Positions 1 through 5,301 of a stretch of 5,301 bases of DNA are shown in pieces; within the stretch, counting starts at the first letter, position 1, and each line of letters starts with the position of its first letter. The stretch lies in contig NVTJ01000139.1 in NCBI GenBank assembly GCA_002401545.1, positions 1 to 5,301 on the forward strand, written 5' to 3'. Below the pieces are notes generated by a model. That model did no database searches. It worked only from the letters and a program-made list of their open reading frames with translations, and had not been told where the DNA came from. The position numbers and the translations under genes are program-made. The DNA comes from Alphaproteobacteria bacterium (GTDB taxonomy: Bacteria; Pseudomonadota; Alphaproteobacteria; Sphingomonadales; Emcibacteraceae).

Positions 1-1034
1 AATAACGGGTGATTTTTACCAATCCTGCCGTAACTTTTCAGGGCACCGTCATAATATTCATCTGCCTCAAAAATCTGCCCCAGCAGATAATCGGAAATAT
101 AAAAATTCTTTTTCATATAATTGGCAAAACGCAGATAAGCAGTGGCCGGTCTGCGGATATTATCCTGCATCAGAAAATTGGCCGCCGTATAAAATATCTC
201 TGCAATGGCATCTTTTTCGGATGTTATGCCGGGGTGCGCCTGAACAGAATTATCCACATTATATAACGCTCGCAGCAGGGTTTCATTGTCAGGTGATTTT
301 TCCAGGTAGTTCAGGTAAAGCTGACGGGCATCTTCATCGCGCCCCAAACGACGCAGCAGAATTCCGTAAGCCTCTATGGTGCGAAGTGTCATGGTTCCCG
401 CAACGATCAGAGACTCCGAATATATTTTTTCCGCTAACTGGGTTTTGCCATAATAATCATAAAATAACCCTGCGTGAAATTTTTTGAAATTCTTGAAACC
501 CATGCTTGCCAGCAGCTTGTCCATATTGGCCTCGGCTTCTGCTGATTTACCCTGAGCCATGAAGACCCAGGACTTGAACAAAGGCTTAAACAGGCCATAA
601 ACGCCGGCATCACCAATATTATCCAACCTTGAAAGGGCCGCCTCATGATTTCCGGCCTTAAATTGCTCTAAAAACAAAAACATCTGGATAATACTGTCCG
701 ACACACCCAGTTCGTCAAGTTTATGGGCGGTTTTCAAGGCTTGCGTATACCTGCCATCCGCAATAAACAACATGAAGGATTTTTGCAGAATCATTCGGTT
801 CTCAGGATCAATTGCCAGAGCCTGCTCATGAAAATCTGCGGCGGCACCCAGATCATTATGTATGGCAGCATGCAGTCCGGCCAGATATTTGCCATATGGC
901 TTTTTCGGGGCCTGTTTAACTTGTTTGTTGCTATTGTTTGCCATGACCATACCGGAAAACGGGGGGAGGGCCATCACCAATAATGCAAGCAATCCTATGA
1001 TCTTGCTTTTTAATATCCGGTTTATATTTTTCAA
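1..1034 (-). CDS. Secreted TPR-repeat protein, 3' end cut by window edge
   Basis: The frame stays open from a TTG at 1034 to the window edge (344 codons, no stop), so the C-terminus is missing. TTG at 1034 is preferred over the in-frame TTG at 1040 because GGGGGAG (1047-1041) lies 6 bases before 1034 but touches 1040. Residues 1-32 form a Sec signal peptide: a basic start (MKNINRILKSK), a hydrophobic core (IIGLLALLVMALPPF) and a likely cut after VMA32. The mature part is helical, with degenerate TPR-like units, for example at about 50-79 (LAGLHAAIHNDLGAAADFHE, then QALAIDPEN), 190-210, 222-250 (LGRDEDARQLY) and 315-343. It is therefore probably a periplasmic helical-repeat scaffold; there is no lipobox cysteine. 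It starts 12 bases after the ETF-QO stop, which indicates one transcript. I do not recognise a specific function. TPR assignment is by eye; the existence of the gene is well supported. Confidence 0.85.
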   Translation of the reverse strand, partial: MKNINRILKSKIIGLLALLVMALPPFSGMVMANNSNKQVKQAPKKPYGKYLAGLHAAIHNDLGAAADFHEQALAIDPENRMILQKSFMLFIADGRYTQALKTAHKLDELGVSDSIIQMFLFLEQFKAGNHEAALSRLDNIGDAGVYGLFKPLFKSWVFMAQGKSAEAEANMDKLLASMGFKNFKKFHAGLFYDYYGKTQLAEKIYSESLIVAGTMTLRTIEAYGILLRRLGRDEDARQLYLNYLEKSPDNETLLRALYNVDNSVQAHPGITSEKDAIAEIFYTAANFLMQDNIRRPATAYLRFANYMKKNFYISDYLLGQIFEADEYYDGALKSYGRIGKNHPL

Positions 1035-1040
1035 ATTCAA

Positions 1041-1047
1041 CTCCCCC
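1041..1047 (-). promoter_or_regulatory. Shine-Dalgarno sequence that decides the TTG start of the TPR gene
   Basis: On the minus strand this reads GGGGGAG. Its first G is the last base of the ETF-QO TAG stop. It is 6 bases from the TTG at 1034 and directly abuts the TTG at 1040. The spacing favours 1034, and starting there gives a well-formed signal peptide. The strong site beside a stop codon suggests reinitiation or coupled translation after ETF-QO. Confidence 0.7.
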
Positions 1048-2705
1048 TACATATTAGGGTAATTGGGACCGCCGCCACCTTCCGGCACTGTCCAGTTAAT
1101 ATTTTGTGTCGGGTCCTTGATATCACAAGTCTTGCAATGAACGCAATTTTGGGAATTAATCTGCAATTTCGGGTTTTCGCCCTTGTCATCAAGAATGAAT
1201 TCATAAACACCAGCCGGACAAAAACGCACTTCCGGCCCGGCGTACAGGTTATAGTTCACTTCAACCGCCACGGCATCATCTTTTAATTTCAAATGACAAG
1301 GCTGGTTTTCCTCATGATTGGTGTTGGATAGAAATACGGATGACAATTTGTCAAAGGTAATCTCGCCATCCGGTTTAGGGTAATCAATAGGCGCACACTC
1401 ACTTGCGAGCTTCAGGCATTTATAGTCCTGATCATGACCGAAGGTCCAGGGCAGCAGAAAACCCAAGCCCAGATTATTGACCCACATATCAAATCCGGCA
1501 TAGAGCGTGCCCAGAAAAGAACCGAATTTATGAATGGCTGGTTTGGCATTACGCACCCGGTAGAGGTCCGTATGCACCCAGCTTGAATCGAAGGCCTTGG
1601 GATATTCCTCTAATTCATCCTTGCTGCGACCATCGCCTATGGCGTTAAAAGCGGCTTCCGCTGCCATCATACCGGTCTTCATGGCATTATGGGTTCCTTT
1701 GATGCGCGGTACATTAACGAAACCGGCACTGCAGCCAATAAGCGCACCCCCCGGAAAAACCAGTTTCGGTATGGACTGAAAACCCCCTTCGTTAATGGCC
1801 CGCGCCCCGTAGGATATGCGCCGCCCCCCCTCCAGCATGGGCCGGATTGCCGGGTGATTCTTATATCTCTGCATTTCATCAAAGGGAGACAGGTAGGGAT
1901 TGGAATAGTCCAACCCGATCACAAACCCGATGGCGACCTGATTATCCTCAAGATAATAGATAAAACCGCCACCGACAGTTTTACTGTCCAGAGGCCAGCC
2001 CTGAGTATGAATCACCGTCCCCTGTTTGTGCTTTTCCGGTTTGATTTCCCAGAGTTCCTTGATGCCAAGACCGTAAGTCTGTGGCTCTTTACCGTCGCGA
2101 AGACTGAATTTGGCAATGAGTTCCTTGGCCATCGACCCCCTCACCCCTTCAGCGATGAAGGTATATTTACCGTGAAGTTCCATCCCCGGCATATATGTGT
2201 CTTTCTCGCTGCCATCCTCGGCCACGCCCATATCACCGGTCAGCACCCCTTTAACAGACCCATCCTCATGATACAGTACTTCAGACCCTGTAAAACCCGG
2301 AAAGATTTCGACCCCCATATTTTCAGCCTGTTCTGCCAGCCAGCGACAGACATTGCCCAGACTGACAATATAATTTCCTTTGTTACTCATGAGTGGCGGC
2401 ATGAGGAAATGAGGCATTCCGCTTTTGCTCTTTTCCTTCAATATCCAATGTTCATTATCGGTAACCGGAGTGAGCAAAGGGGCACCCATTTCCTTCCAGT
2501 CGGGGAAAAGTTCATCAAGCGCAATAGGATCAACCACAGCACCAGACAAGATATGAGCCCCGATTTCCGAGCCTTTTTCCAGAACACAGACCGTGAATTC
2601 CTTGTCCTGCTTATCGGCCATTTGCTTAAGTCGGATCGCCGCACTTAAACCCGCAGGTCCCCCGCCGACAATAACGACGTCATATTCCATAAATTCACGT
2701 TCCAT
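1047..2705 (-). CDS. Electron transfer flavoprotein-ubiquinone oxidoreductase (ETF-QO)
   Basis: A full-length 552-residue ETF-QO, the usual bacterial size. The enzyme takes electrons from reduced ETF (fed by acyl-CoA and other dehydrogenases) and reduces ubiquinone at the inner face of the cytoplasmic membrane. The N-terminal FAD-binding Rossmann motif is VVIVGGGPAGLSAA (10-23). Conserved central blocks include YGLGIKELWEI, FIAEGVRGS and GCSAGFVNVPRIKGTHNAMK. The C-terminal ferredoxin-like domain supplies the [4Fe-4S] ligands C496 (in RFCPAGVYE) and C521, C524, C527 (in NCVHCKTCDIKDPTQNINW), with the expected spacing. No key residue is missing. The first ATG (2705) is chosen because MERE-x-MEYDVV is a common N-terminus in alphaproteobacterial homologues and purine-rich GGGAAAGAGA (2720-2711) lies 5 bases upstream; ATG 2690 is the alternative. 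The upstream gap holds a candidate promoter and a PsrA-like operator, and the TPR gene follows after 12 bases. Confidence 0.97.
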   Translation of the reverse strand: MEREFMEYDVVIVGGGPAGLSAAIRLKQMADKQDKEFTVCVLEKGSEIGAHILSGAVVDPIALDELFPDWKEMGAPLLTPVTDNEHWILKEKSKSGMPHFLMPPLMSNKGNYIVSLGNVCRWLAEQAENMGVEIFPGFTGSEVLYHEDGSVKGVLTGDMGVAEDGSEKDTYMPGMELHGKYTFIAEGVRGSMAKELIAKFSLRDGKEPQTYGLGIKELWEIKPEKHKQGTVIHTQGWPLDSKTVGGGFIYYLEDNQVAIGFVIGLDYSNPYLSPFDEMQRYKNHPAIRPMLEGGRRISYGARAINEGGFQSIPKLVFPGGALIGCSAGFVNVPRIKGTHNAMKTGMMAAEAAFNAIGDGRSKDELEEYPKAFDSSWVHTDLYRVRNAKPAIHKFGSFLGTLYAGFDMWVNNLGLGFLLPWTFGHDQDYKCLKLASECAPIDYPKPDGEITFDKLSSVFLSNTNHEENQPCHLKLKDDAVAVEVNYNLYAGPEVRFCPAGVYEFILDDKGENPKLQINSQNCVHCKTCDIKDPTQNINWTVPEGGGGPNYPNM

Positions 2706-2798
2706 GCGATTCTCTTTCCCGATATTTTCGCGATGCGGCCCTATATTACCCAGAAGTTACCCCAAAGGGCAACGATCGGTCAATGATGCTATGGAGAA

Positions 2799-2827
2799 TA
2801 TATAACCTATACCCCGGTTAAATTCAA
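2799..2827 (-). promoter_or_regulatory. Candidate sigma-70 promoter for ETF-QO and the TPR gene
   Basis: On the minus strand, TTGAAT (2827-2822, 4 of 6 matches to TTGACA) is followed by a 17-base spacer and TATATA (2804-2799, 4 of 6 matches to TATAAT). The predicted start is near 2792, giving a leader of about 87 bases. It lies in the 140-base gap between the desaturase stop and the ETF-QO start. No hairpin-plus-T-run terminator was seen in that gap, so read-through from the desaturase gene is also possible. Confidence 0.4.
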
Positions 2828-2838
2828 ACAAACGTTTG
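2825..2838. promoter_or_regulatory. PsrA-like operator, CAAAC-N4-GTTTG
   Basis: The plus strand reads CAAACAAACGTTTG. The outer half-sites CAAAC (2825-2829) and GTTTG (2834-2838) are inverted around 4 bases, and there is also a perfect inner palindrome CAAACGTTTG (2829-2838). The recalled consensus of PsrA, a TetR-family repressor released by long-chain fatty acids in Pseudomonas and relatives, is G/CAAAC-N2-4-GTTTG/C, and ETF/ETF-QO genes are reported members of such regulons. The site overlaps the candidate -35 of ETF-QO by three bases, a placement that suits repression. Which regulator binds in this organism is unknown. Confidence 0.5.
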
Positions 2839-2845
2839 ATATTAT

Positions 2846-3895
2846 CTATGACTTCTGGCTTCTGCTCGCATCCCGCCACAGTCTTTTCATGGCATAAAAC
2901 AACGTGGGACGTGTGGCTTCAAGATAAAGATGACTATTGGGAAGATTATCCTTCAGCCGTTTGTAGGCCGTACCCAGAGAATGATATGGCATATTGGGAA
3001 ACAGGTGATGAGTTGCATGAAACCGCAGGCCCACAGGTGCCCATAATGCGGTGAGAAAGTTTCCCGGGACATCAACAGAATCATGAAACTGCTCAACGAC
3101 GGACATCTTTTCCTCGCCCGGATTGCGGTAGGCATGAGCCGACAGAGTGCGGATACTATTCATAAACAGCACCAGAAACATCACCATATACCAGACGCCG
3201 AAAAACTTGGTCGGTAGAACACCGTAAAACCAAAGTGCAATGGCGGTCCAGCCATAGAAAAAAGCGCATACCTCCTGTAATCGCCAGTATTTTCCATCCC
3301 TTTCTCCATAGGGTGGGCGAATATAATTCATATCAATTGTCAGGGAAGACGCCCGTTGCCACAGAAAGCGTCCCAGCGGTGGAACCAGCCATCCCAGGGG
3401 CGTCAGTATAATATATCTGAGGGCAATCAGAGCCGGCAAGAAAACCGATGAAATAACATACCAGACATTTTTCCACGGATTCTGGGCACCAAAAGGCAGG
3501 TACTCACCATCCAGTCTGGTGCCGTAAATATCTCTTTTATGATGATCAAGATGGACACCCTGATACATAAAAACAGGCACCATGACCAGAAAACCACAAG
3601 CCACATTCCAGACCAGCTTGAAGGCGGACATGGTCCCCTTTTTAAAATGAACGATTTCGTGGATAAAAATAACCGCACGATACAGGGCAAAGGTCGCAAC
3701 GAAATATGACACGATCCCCAGAGGTGAAAATGTCTCCGAAATTACAGTTACCGCAAAGGCGCTGGCTCCTAAAATCAACGAGAACAGAAAGTCAAACCAG
3801 TATATGGCCTGATTTGCCTTCATCAGGTCCTTTACCATTGCCCTGGATTCTTTAAGGGGGAATTTTTCTGCTCTGGACTTCAATTCAGCAAGCAT
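2846..3895 (-). CDS. Membrane fatty acid desaturase family protein
   Basis: A 349-residue integral membrane protein of the di-iron fatty acid desaturase family, which inserts double bonds into acyl chains using O2 and an electron donor (ferredoxin, rubredoxin or cytochrome type). All three histidine boxes are present: HEIVH (79-83), HLDHH (115-119) and HATHH (293-297), the last followed by LFPNMPYH as is typical of the family. Hydrophobic segments by eye lie near 33-52, 58-78, 93-112, 144-164, 208-225 and 229-248, so the His boxes face the cytoplasm in the usual hairpin arrangement. H254 in RTLSAHAYRN is a possible further metal ligand. There is no fused cytochrome b5 or ferredoxin domain, so a separate donor is needed. 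ATG 3895 has AAAGG (3908-3904) 8 bases upstream. Position specificity and substrate (acyl-lipid or acyl-CoA) cannot be read from the sequence; a related hydroxylase or carotenoid-type activity is less likely. Its neighbour ETF-QO also belongs to acyl-chain metabolism. Confidence 0.88.
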   Translation of the reverse strand: MLAELKSRAEKFPLKESRAMVKDLMKANQAIYWFDFLFSLILGASAFAVTVISETFSPLGIVSYFVATFALYRAVIFIHEIVHFKKGTMSAFKLVWNVACGFLVMVPVFMYQGVHLDHHKRDIYGTRLDGEYLPFGAQNPWKNVWYVISSVFLPALIALRYIILTPLGWLVPPLGRFLWQRASSLTIDMNYIRPPYGERDGKYWRLQEVCAFFYGWTAIALWFYGVLPTKFFGVWYMVMFLVLFMNSIRTLSAHAYRNPGEEKMSVVEQFHDSVDVPGNFLTALWAPVGLRFHATHHLFPNMPYHSLGTAYKRLKDNLPNSHLYLEATRPTLFYAMKRLWRDASRSQKS

Positions 3896-3933
3896 TCAGG
3901 AAACCTTTGTTATTAAGTAAGTGAACAGATATT

Positions 3934-3939
3934 ATTATC
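3934..3939 (-). promoter_or_regulatory. Candidate -10 element of the desaturase gene
   Basis: The minus strand reads GATAAT, 5 of 6 matches to TATAAT, predicting a start near 3927 and a leader of about 32 bases. The hexamer 17 bases upstream (3962-3957, AATGTA) is a very poor -35, as expected for a promoter that depends on an activator. The region is AT-rich, so chance matches to -10 are likely. Confidence 0.4.
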
Positions 3940-3960
3940 ATTAATATATCCGTTGCTACA

Positions 3961-3974
3961 TTGATTTAGATTAA
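3961..3974. promoter_or_regulatory. FNR/FixK-like binding site, one mismatch
   Basis: The plus strand reads TTGATTTAGATTAA. Against the known FNR/Anr/FixK consensus TTGAT-N4-ATCAA only one base differs (ATTAA for ATCAA). Its centre (3967.5) is about 41 bases upstream of the predicted desaturase start near 3927, the classic class II activator position. It could also act on the divergent glycosylase gene. A single match in AT-rich DNA may arise by chance. Confidence 0.4.
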
Positions 3975-3990
3975 ATGTAAATGAATGTAA
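3974..3990. repeat. Short tandem direct repeat AATGTAA, 10-base period
   Basis: AATGTAA occurs at 3974-3980 and again at 3984-3990, so the copies are one DNA helical turn apart. The first copy shares one base with the FNR-like box. The repeat lies in the 198-base divergent region between the desaturase and glycosylase genes. It could be a direct-repeat operator or a chance product of AT-rich DNA. Confidence 0.35.
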
Positions 3991-4012
3991 CAGTCTAATT
4001 TTATCTTCCCGA

Positions 4013-4040
4013 TTGCATAATTGAACATGAAATGCATAAT
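4013..4040 (+). promoter_or_regulatory. Candidate promoter for the glycosylase-transglycosylase pair
   Basis: TTGCAT (4013-4018, 3 of 6 matches to TTGACA), a 16-base spacer and CATAAT (4035-4040, 5 of 6 matches to TATAAT) predict a start near 4047, about 47 bases before the ATG at 4094. The -35 is weak and the surroundings are AT-rich. Confidence 0.3.
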
Positions 4041-4093
4041 ATAAACAAATTCAGGTAATAAAAAAATAACGGGTTTCTGTCACTATAAACAAT

Positions 4094-4882
4094 ATGGAAC
4101 ATAATATAGAGAACATAGAAAGTAAGGACATACCGTTCCTGCTTCAGTGGTATATGGACTCAGGCGTCGACGAATCAATAGGTGATGAGACGCTGGATTG
4201 GTTCGCCTTGTCATCCTTGACCGTGCCGCAAACGACTGTCCTCGCAAAGGCAACAGCCATCGTTCCGGTTGAACAAATCGCACAGGAAGCAAACCGGCTG
4301 GCCCGCGCCTGTAATTCCCTGACAGAACTCAATGAGGTGATCAGAAACTTTGACGGTTGCCACCTTAAAAAAACCGCGACCCATACGGTCTTTTGTGATG
4401 GCAATCCGAACAGCCGCATCATGCTTGTCGGGGGATCCCCCGGCGTTGATGAAGACCGTCACGGCAGACCCTTCGCCGGAGAAAGCGGTCAGCTTCTTGA
4501 TCGGATGTTCAAAGCGATTAATCTTTCCCGGGAAAAAGACTTTTATATGGCCAATATTCTGCCGTGGCGGCCACCGGGGAACCGTGCTCCGACAGCGGAA
4601 GAAATCACCATCTGCCTGCCATTCATTAAAAGGCACATGGAATTATTTGATCCCGAACTGATCATTCTTCTGGGCGGAATATCTGCCGCCACTCTTTTAA
4701 ACAACCCTGTTGGCATTACCCGCTTACGTGGCAAATGGGCGGAATATGACCTGAATGGCCGTAAAATTCCGGTGCGCCCCCTATTCCATCCGGCCTATCT
4801 GCTGCGTCAGCCCAAAGCCAAAGGGGATACCTGGGAAGATCTTCTGGATATTAAAGCCAGAATTGAGATGCTCGCGCTATGA
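4094..4882 (+). CDS. Uracil-DNA glycosylase, family-4-like, alphaproteobacterial type
   Basis: 262 residues. Family-4 enzymes remove uracil (from cytosine deamination or dUTP misincorporation) from DNA, starting base excision repair. Visible blocks: TVFCDGNPNSRIMLVGGSPG (98-117), then VDEDRHGRPFAGESGQLLDRM; NILPWRPPGNRAPT (154-167); CLPFIKRHMELFDPE (174-188); and the second active-site motif FHPAYLL (231-237). Classical family 4 binds a [4Fe-4S] cluster through four cysteines. Here C89 and C174 remain, but the first position is F86 and the third is W158, so a cluster is unlikely. Motif A is GGSPG (113-117) instead of GEAPG, while E120 and D121 of the ED pair are kept. There is no KRRIH loop, so it is not UdgX. 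ATG 4094 has only a poor Shine-Dalgarno sequence, but the segment LLQWYMDSGVDESIGDETLD (17-36) is typical of alphaproteobacterial homologues and supports an upstream start. The stop overlaps the next gene (ATGA). Confidence 0.92.
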   Translation: MEHNIENIESKDIPFLLQWYMDSGVDESIGDETLDWFALSSLTVPQTTVLAKATAIVPVEQIAQEANRLARACNSLTELNEVIRNFDGCHLKKTATHTVFCDGNPNSRIMLVGGSPGVDEDRHGRPFAGESGQLLDRMFKAINLSREKDFYMANILPWRPPGNRAPTAEEITICLPFIKRHMELFDPELIILLGGISAATLLNNPVGITRLRGKWAEYDLNGRKIPVRPLFHPAYLLRQPKAKGDTWEDLLDIKARIEMLAL

Positions 4883-5301
4883 CCCTGAGGATTCTGCCAA
4901 ATAAATTCAAACTCTTGTGGCTGATTATGCTCTGGCCTGCAATTACCCACGCTGAAACCAGCGTCCTGCCCACGTCTCCGCTGCAGGAGATAAGCGTATT
5001 ACAGTCCCCGGATCTGATCCTGCTTGAACCCTCCGATGTCAAATTATACAAGCGTATTTTCCATCTTCAGACCAAGGGTAAATGGAAAAAGGCCGATCGC
5101 CTGATCAAACAACTGGATGACAGGATATTACTGGGCCATATCCTCTATCAGCGTTACATGCATCCGACTGCCTACCGTTCCCGCTATAGTGAACTGGCCG
5201 ACTGGATGCTGGCCTACCCGGACCTTCCCGGTGCCAAAAGAATTTATGCCCTTGCCAAAAGGAAAAACGGCGGCAAGGCCCGAAAACTTCACAAGCCGAT
5301 T
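4879..5301 (+). CDS. Lytic transglycosylase (Slt type), N-terminal part, cut by window edge
   Basis: The frame is open from ATG 4879 to the window end (141 codons, no stop). Residues 1-25 form a signal peptide (basic LRILPNKFK, hydrophobic LLWLIMLWPAI, cut after THA25), so the product is exported to the periplasm. The mature part has LYKRIFHLQTKGKWKKAD (56-73), then LIKQLDDRILLGHILYQRYM (75-94) and HPTAYRSRYSELADWMLAYP (95-114), which I recognise as the N-terminal helical-repeat region of alphaproteobacterial soluble lytic murein transglycosylases. These cleave peptidoglycan between MurNAc and GlcNAc, forming 1,6-anhydroMurNAc. The catalytic SLT domain with its glutamate would lie beyond 5301 and is not seen, so the enzyme call rests on the N-terminal half alone. 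Its ATG overlaps the glycosylase TGA (ATGA), and only a weak GAGA (4865-4868) precedes it, which suggests translational coupling. Confidence 0.8.
   Translation, partial: MTLRILPNKFKLLWLIMLWPAITHAETSVLPTSPLQEISVLQSPDLILLEPSDVKLYKRIFHLQTKGKWKKADRLIKQLDDRILLGHILYQRYMHPTAYRSRYSELADWMLAYPDLPGAKRIYALAKRKNGGKARKLHKPI

Noticed and set aside
1824..1830. Run of seven C (G on the coding strand) inside ETF-QO, as a phase-variation tract
   Set aside because: It encodes conserved glycine/arginine codons in frame, is short, and ETF-QO is a housekeeping enzyme without a reason to phase-vary.
1689..2648. Open frame of 319 codons on the plus strand, antisense to ETF-QO
   Set aside because: It lies wholly inside a well-supported ETF-QO gene, has no recognisable domain, and its product is an unstructured-looking mix typical of antisense frames.
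2803..2820. Inverted repeat TAACC-N8-GGTTA downstream of the desaturase gene, as a possible terminator
   Set aside because: Arms are only 5 base pairs, the loop is 8, and there is no T-run after it on the minus strand; it also falls within the candidate ETF-QO promoter spacer.
4065..4074. AATAACGGGT repeated here and at 1-10
   Set aside because: A single shared 10-mer is expected several times by chance in a 5.3 kb window, and one copy is in coding sequence.
4211..4636. Open frame of 141 codons on the minus strand inside the glycosylase gene
   Set aside because: The sense strand encodes a clear family-4-like glycosylase with conserved motifs over the same bases; the antisense product shows nothing familiar.
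4094..4882. UdgX-type glycosylase that cross-links to uracil DNA
   Set aside because: The diagnostic KRRIH insertion after the GQLLD block is absent and the Fe-S cysteine pattern is incomplete.

Overview
The window looks like chromosomal DNA from an alphaproteobacterium. The evidence is the ETF-ubiquinone oxidoreductase sequence (it opens with the MERE..MEYDVVIVGGGPAGLSAA type of N-terminus), a family-4-like uracil-DNA glycosylase of the alphaproteobacterial form (LLQWYMDSGVDESIGDE N-terminus, WRPPGNR in place of CRPPGNR), and the start of an alphaproteobacterial Slt-type lytic transglycosylase. Base composition of the genes is moderate, neither very GC-rich nor very AT-rich, and the divergent intergenic region is AT-rich. 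A marine or environmental lineage is possible, but I cannot name a genus.

Layout: five protein genes, two of them cut by the window edges. On the minus strand, reading from right to left, are a membrane fatty acid desaturase (3895-2846), ETF-QO (2705-1047) and a secreted TPR-repeat protein (1034 to beyond base 1). The TPR gene starts 12 bases after the ETF-QO stop with a TTG codon behind a strong Shine-Dalgarno sequence. On the plus strand, a uracil-DNA glycosylase gene (4094-4882) overlaps by ATGA the start of a lytic transglycosylase gene (4879 to beyond 5301). No RNA genes, CRISPR arrays, insertion sequences or phage genes were seen.

How the genes relate: the minus-strand group is about lipids and respiration. 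The desaturase is an O2-using di-iron enzyme acting on acyl chains. ETF-QO passes electrons from acyl-CoA dehydrogenases, via ETF, into the ubiquinone pool. The TPR protein is probably co-transcribed with ETF-QO and has no known job. The plus-strand pair covers DNA repair and cell-wall turnover and looks translationally coupled.

I did not find a clearly new system. The most interesting signals are regulatory. First, a CAAAC-N4-GTTTG box, matching the recalled PsrA (fatty-acid-responsive TetR repressor) consensus, overlaps the -35 of a plausible ETF-QO promoter. Second, a near-consensus FNR/FixK box sits about 41 bases upstream of a predicted desaturase transcription start. Third, the glycosylase has lost two of the four family-4 Fe-S cysteines and has GGSPG where family 4 normally has GEAPG.
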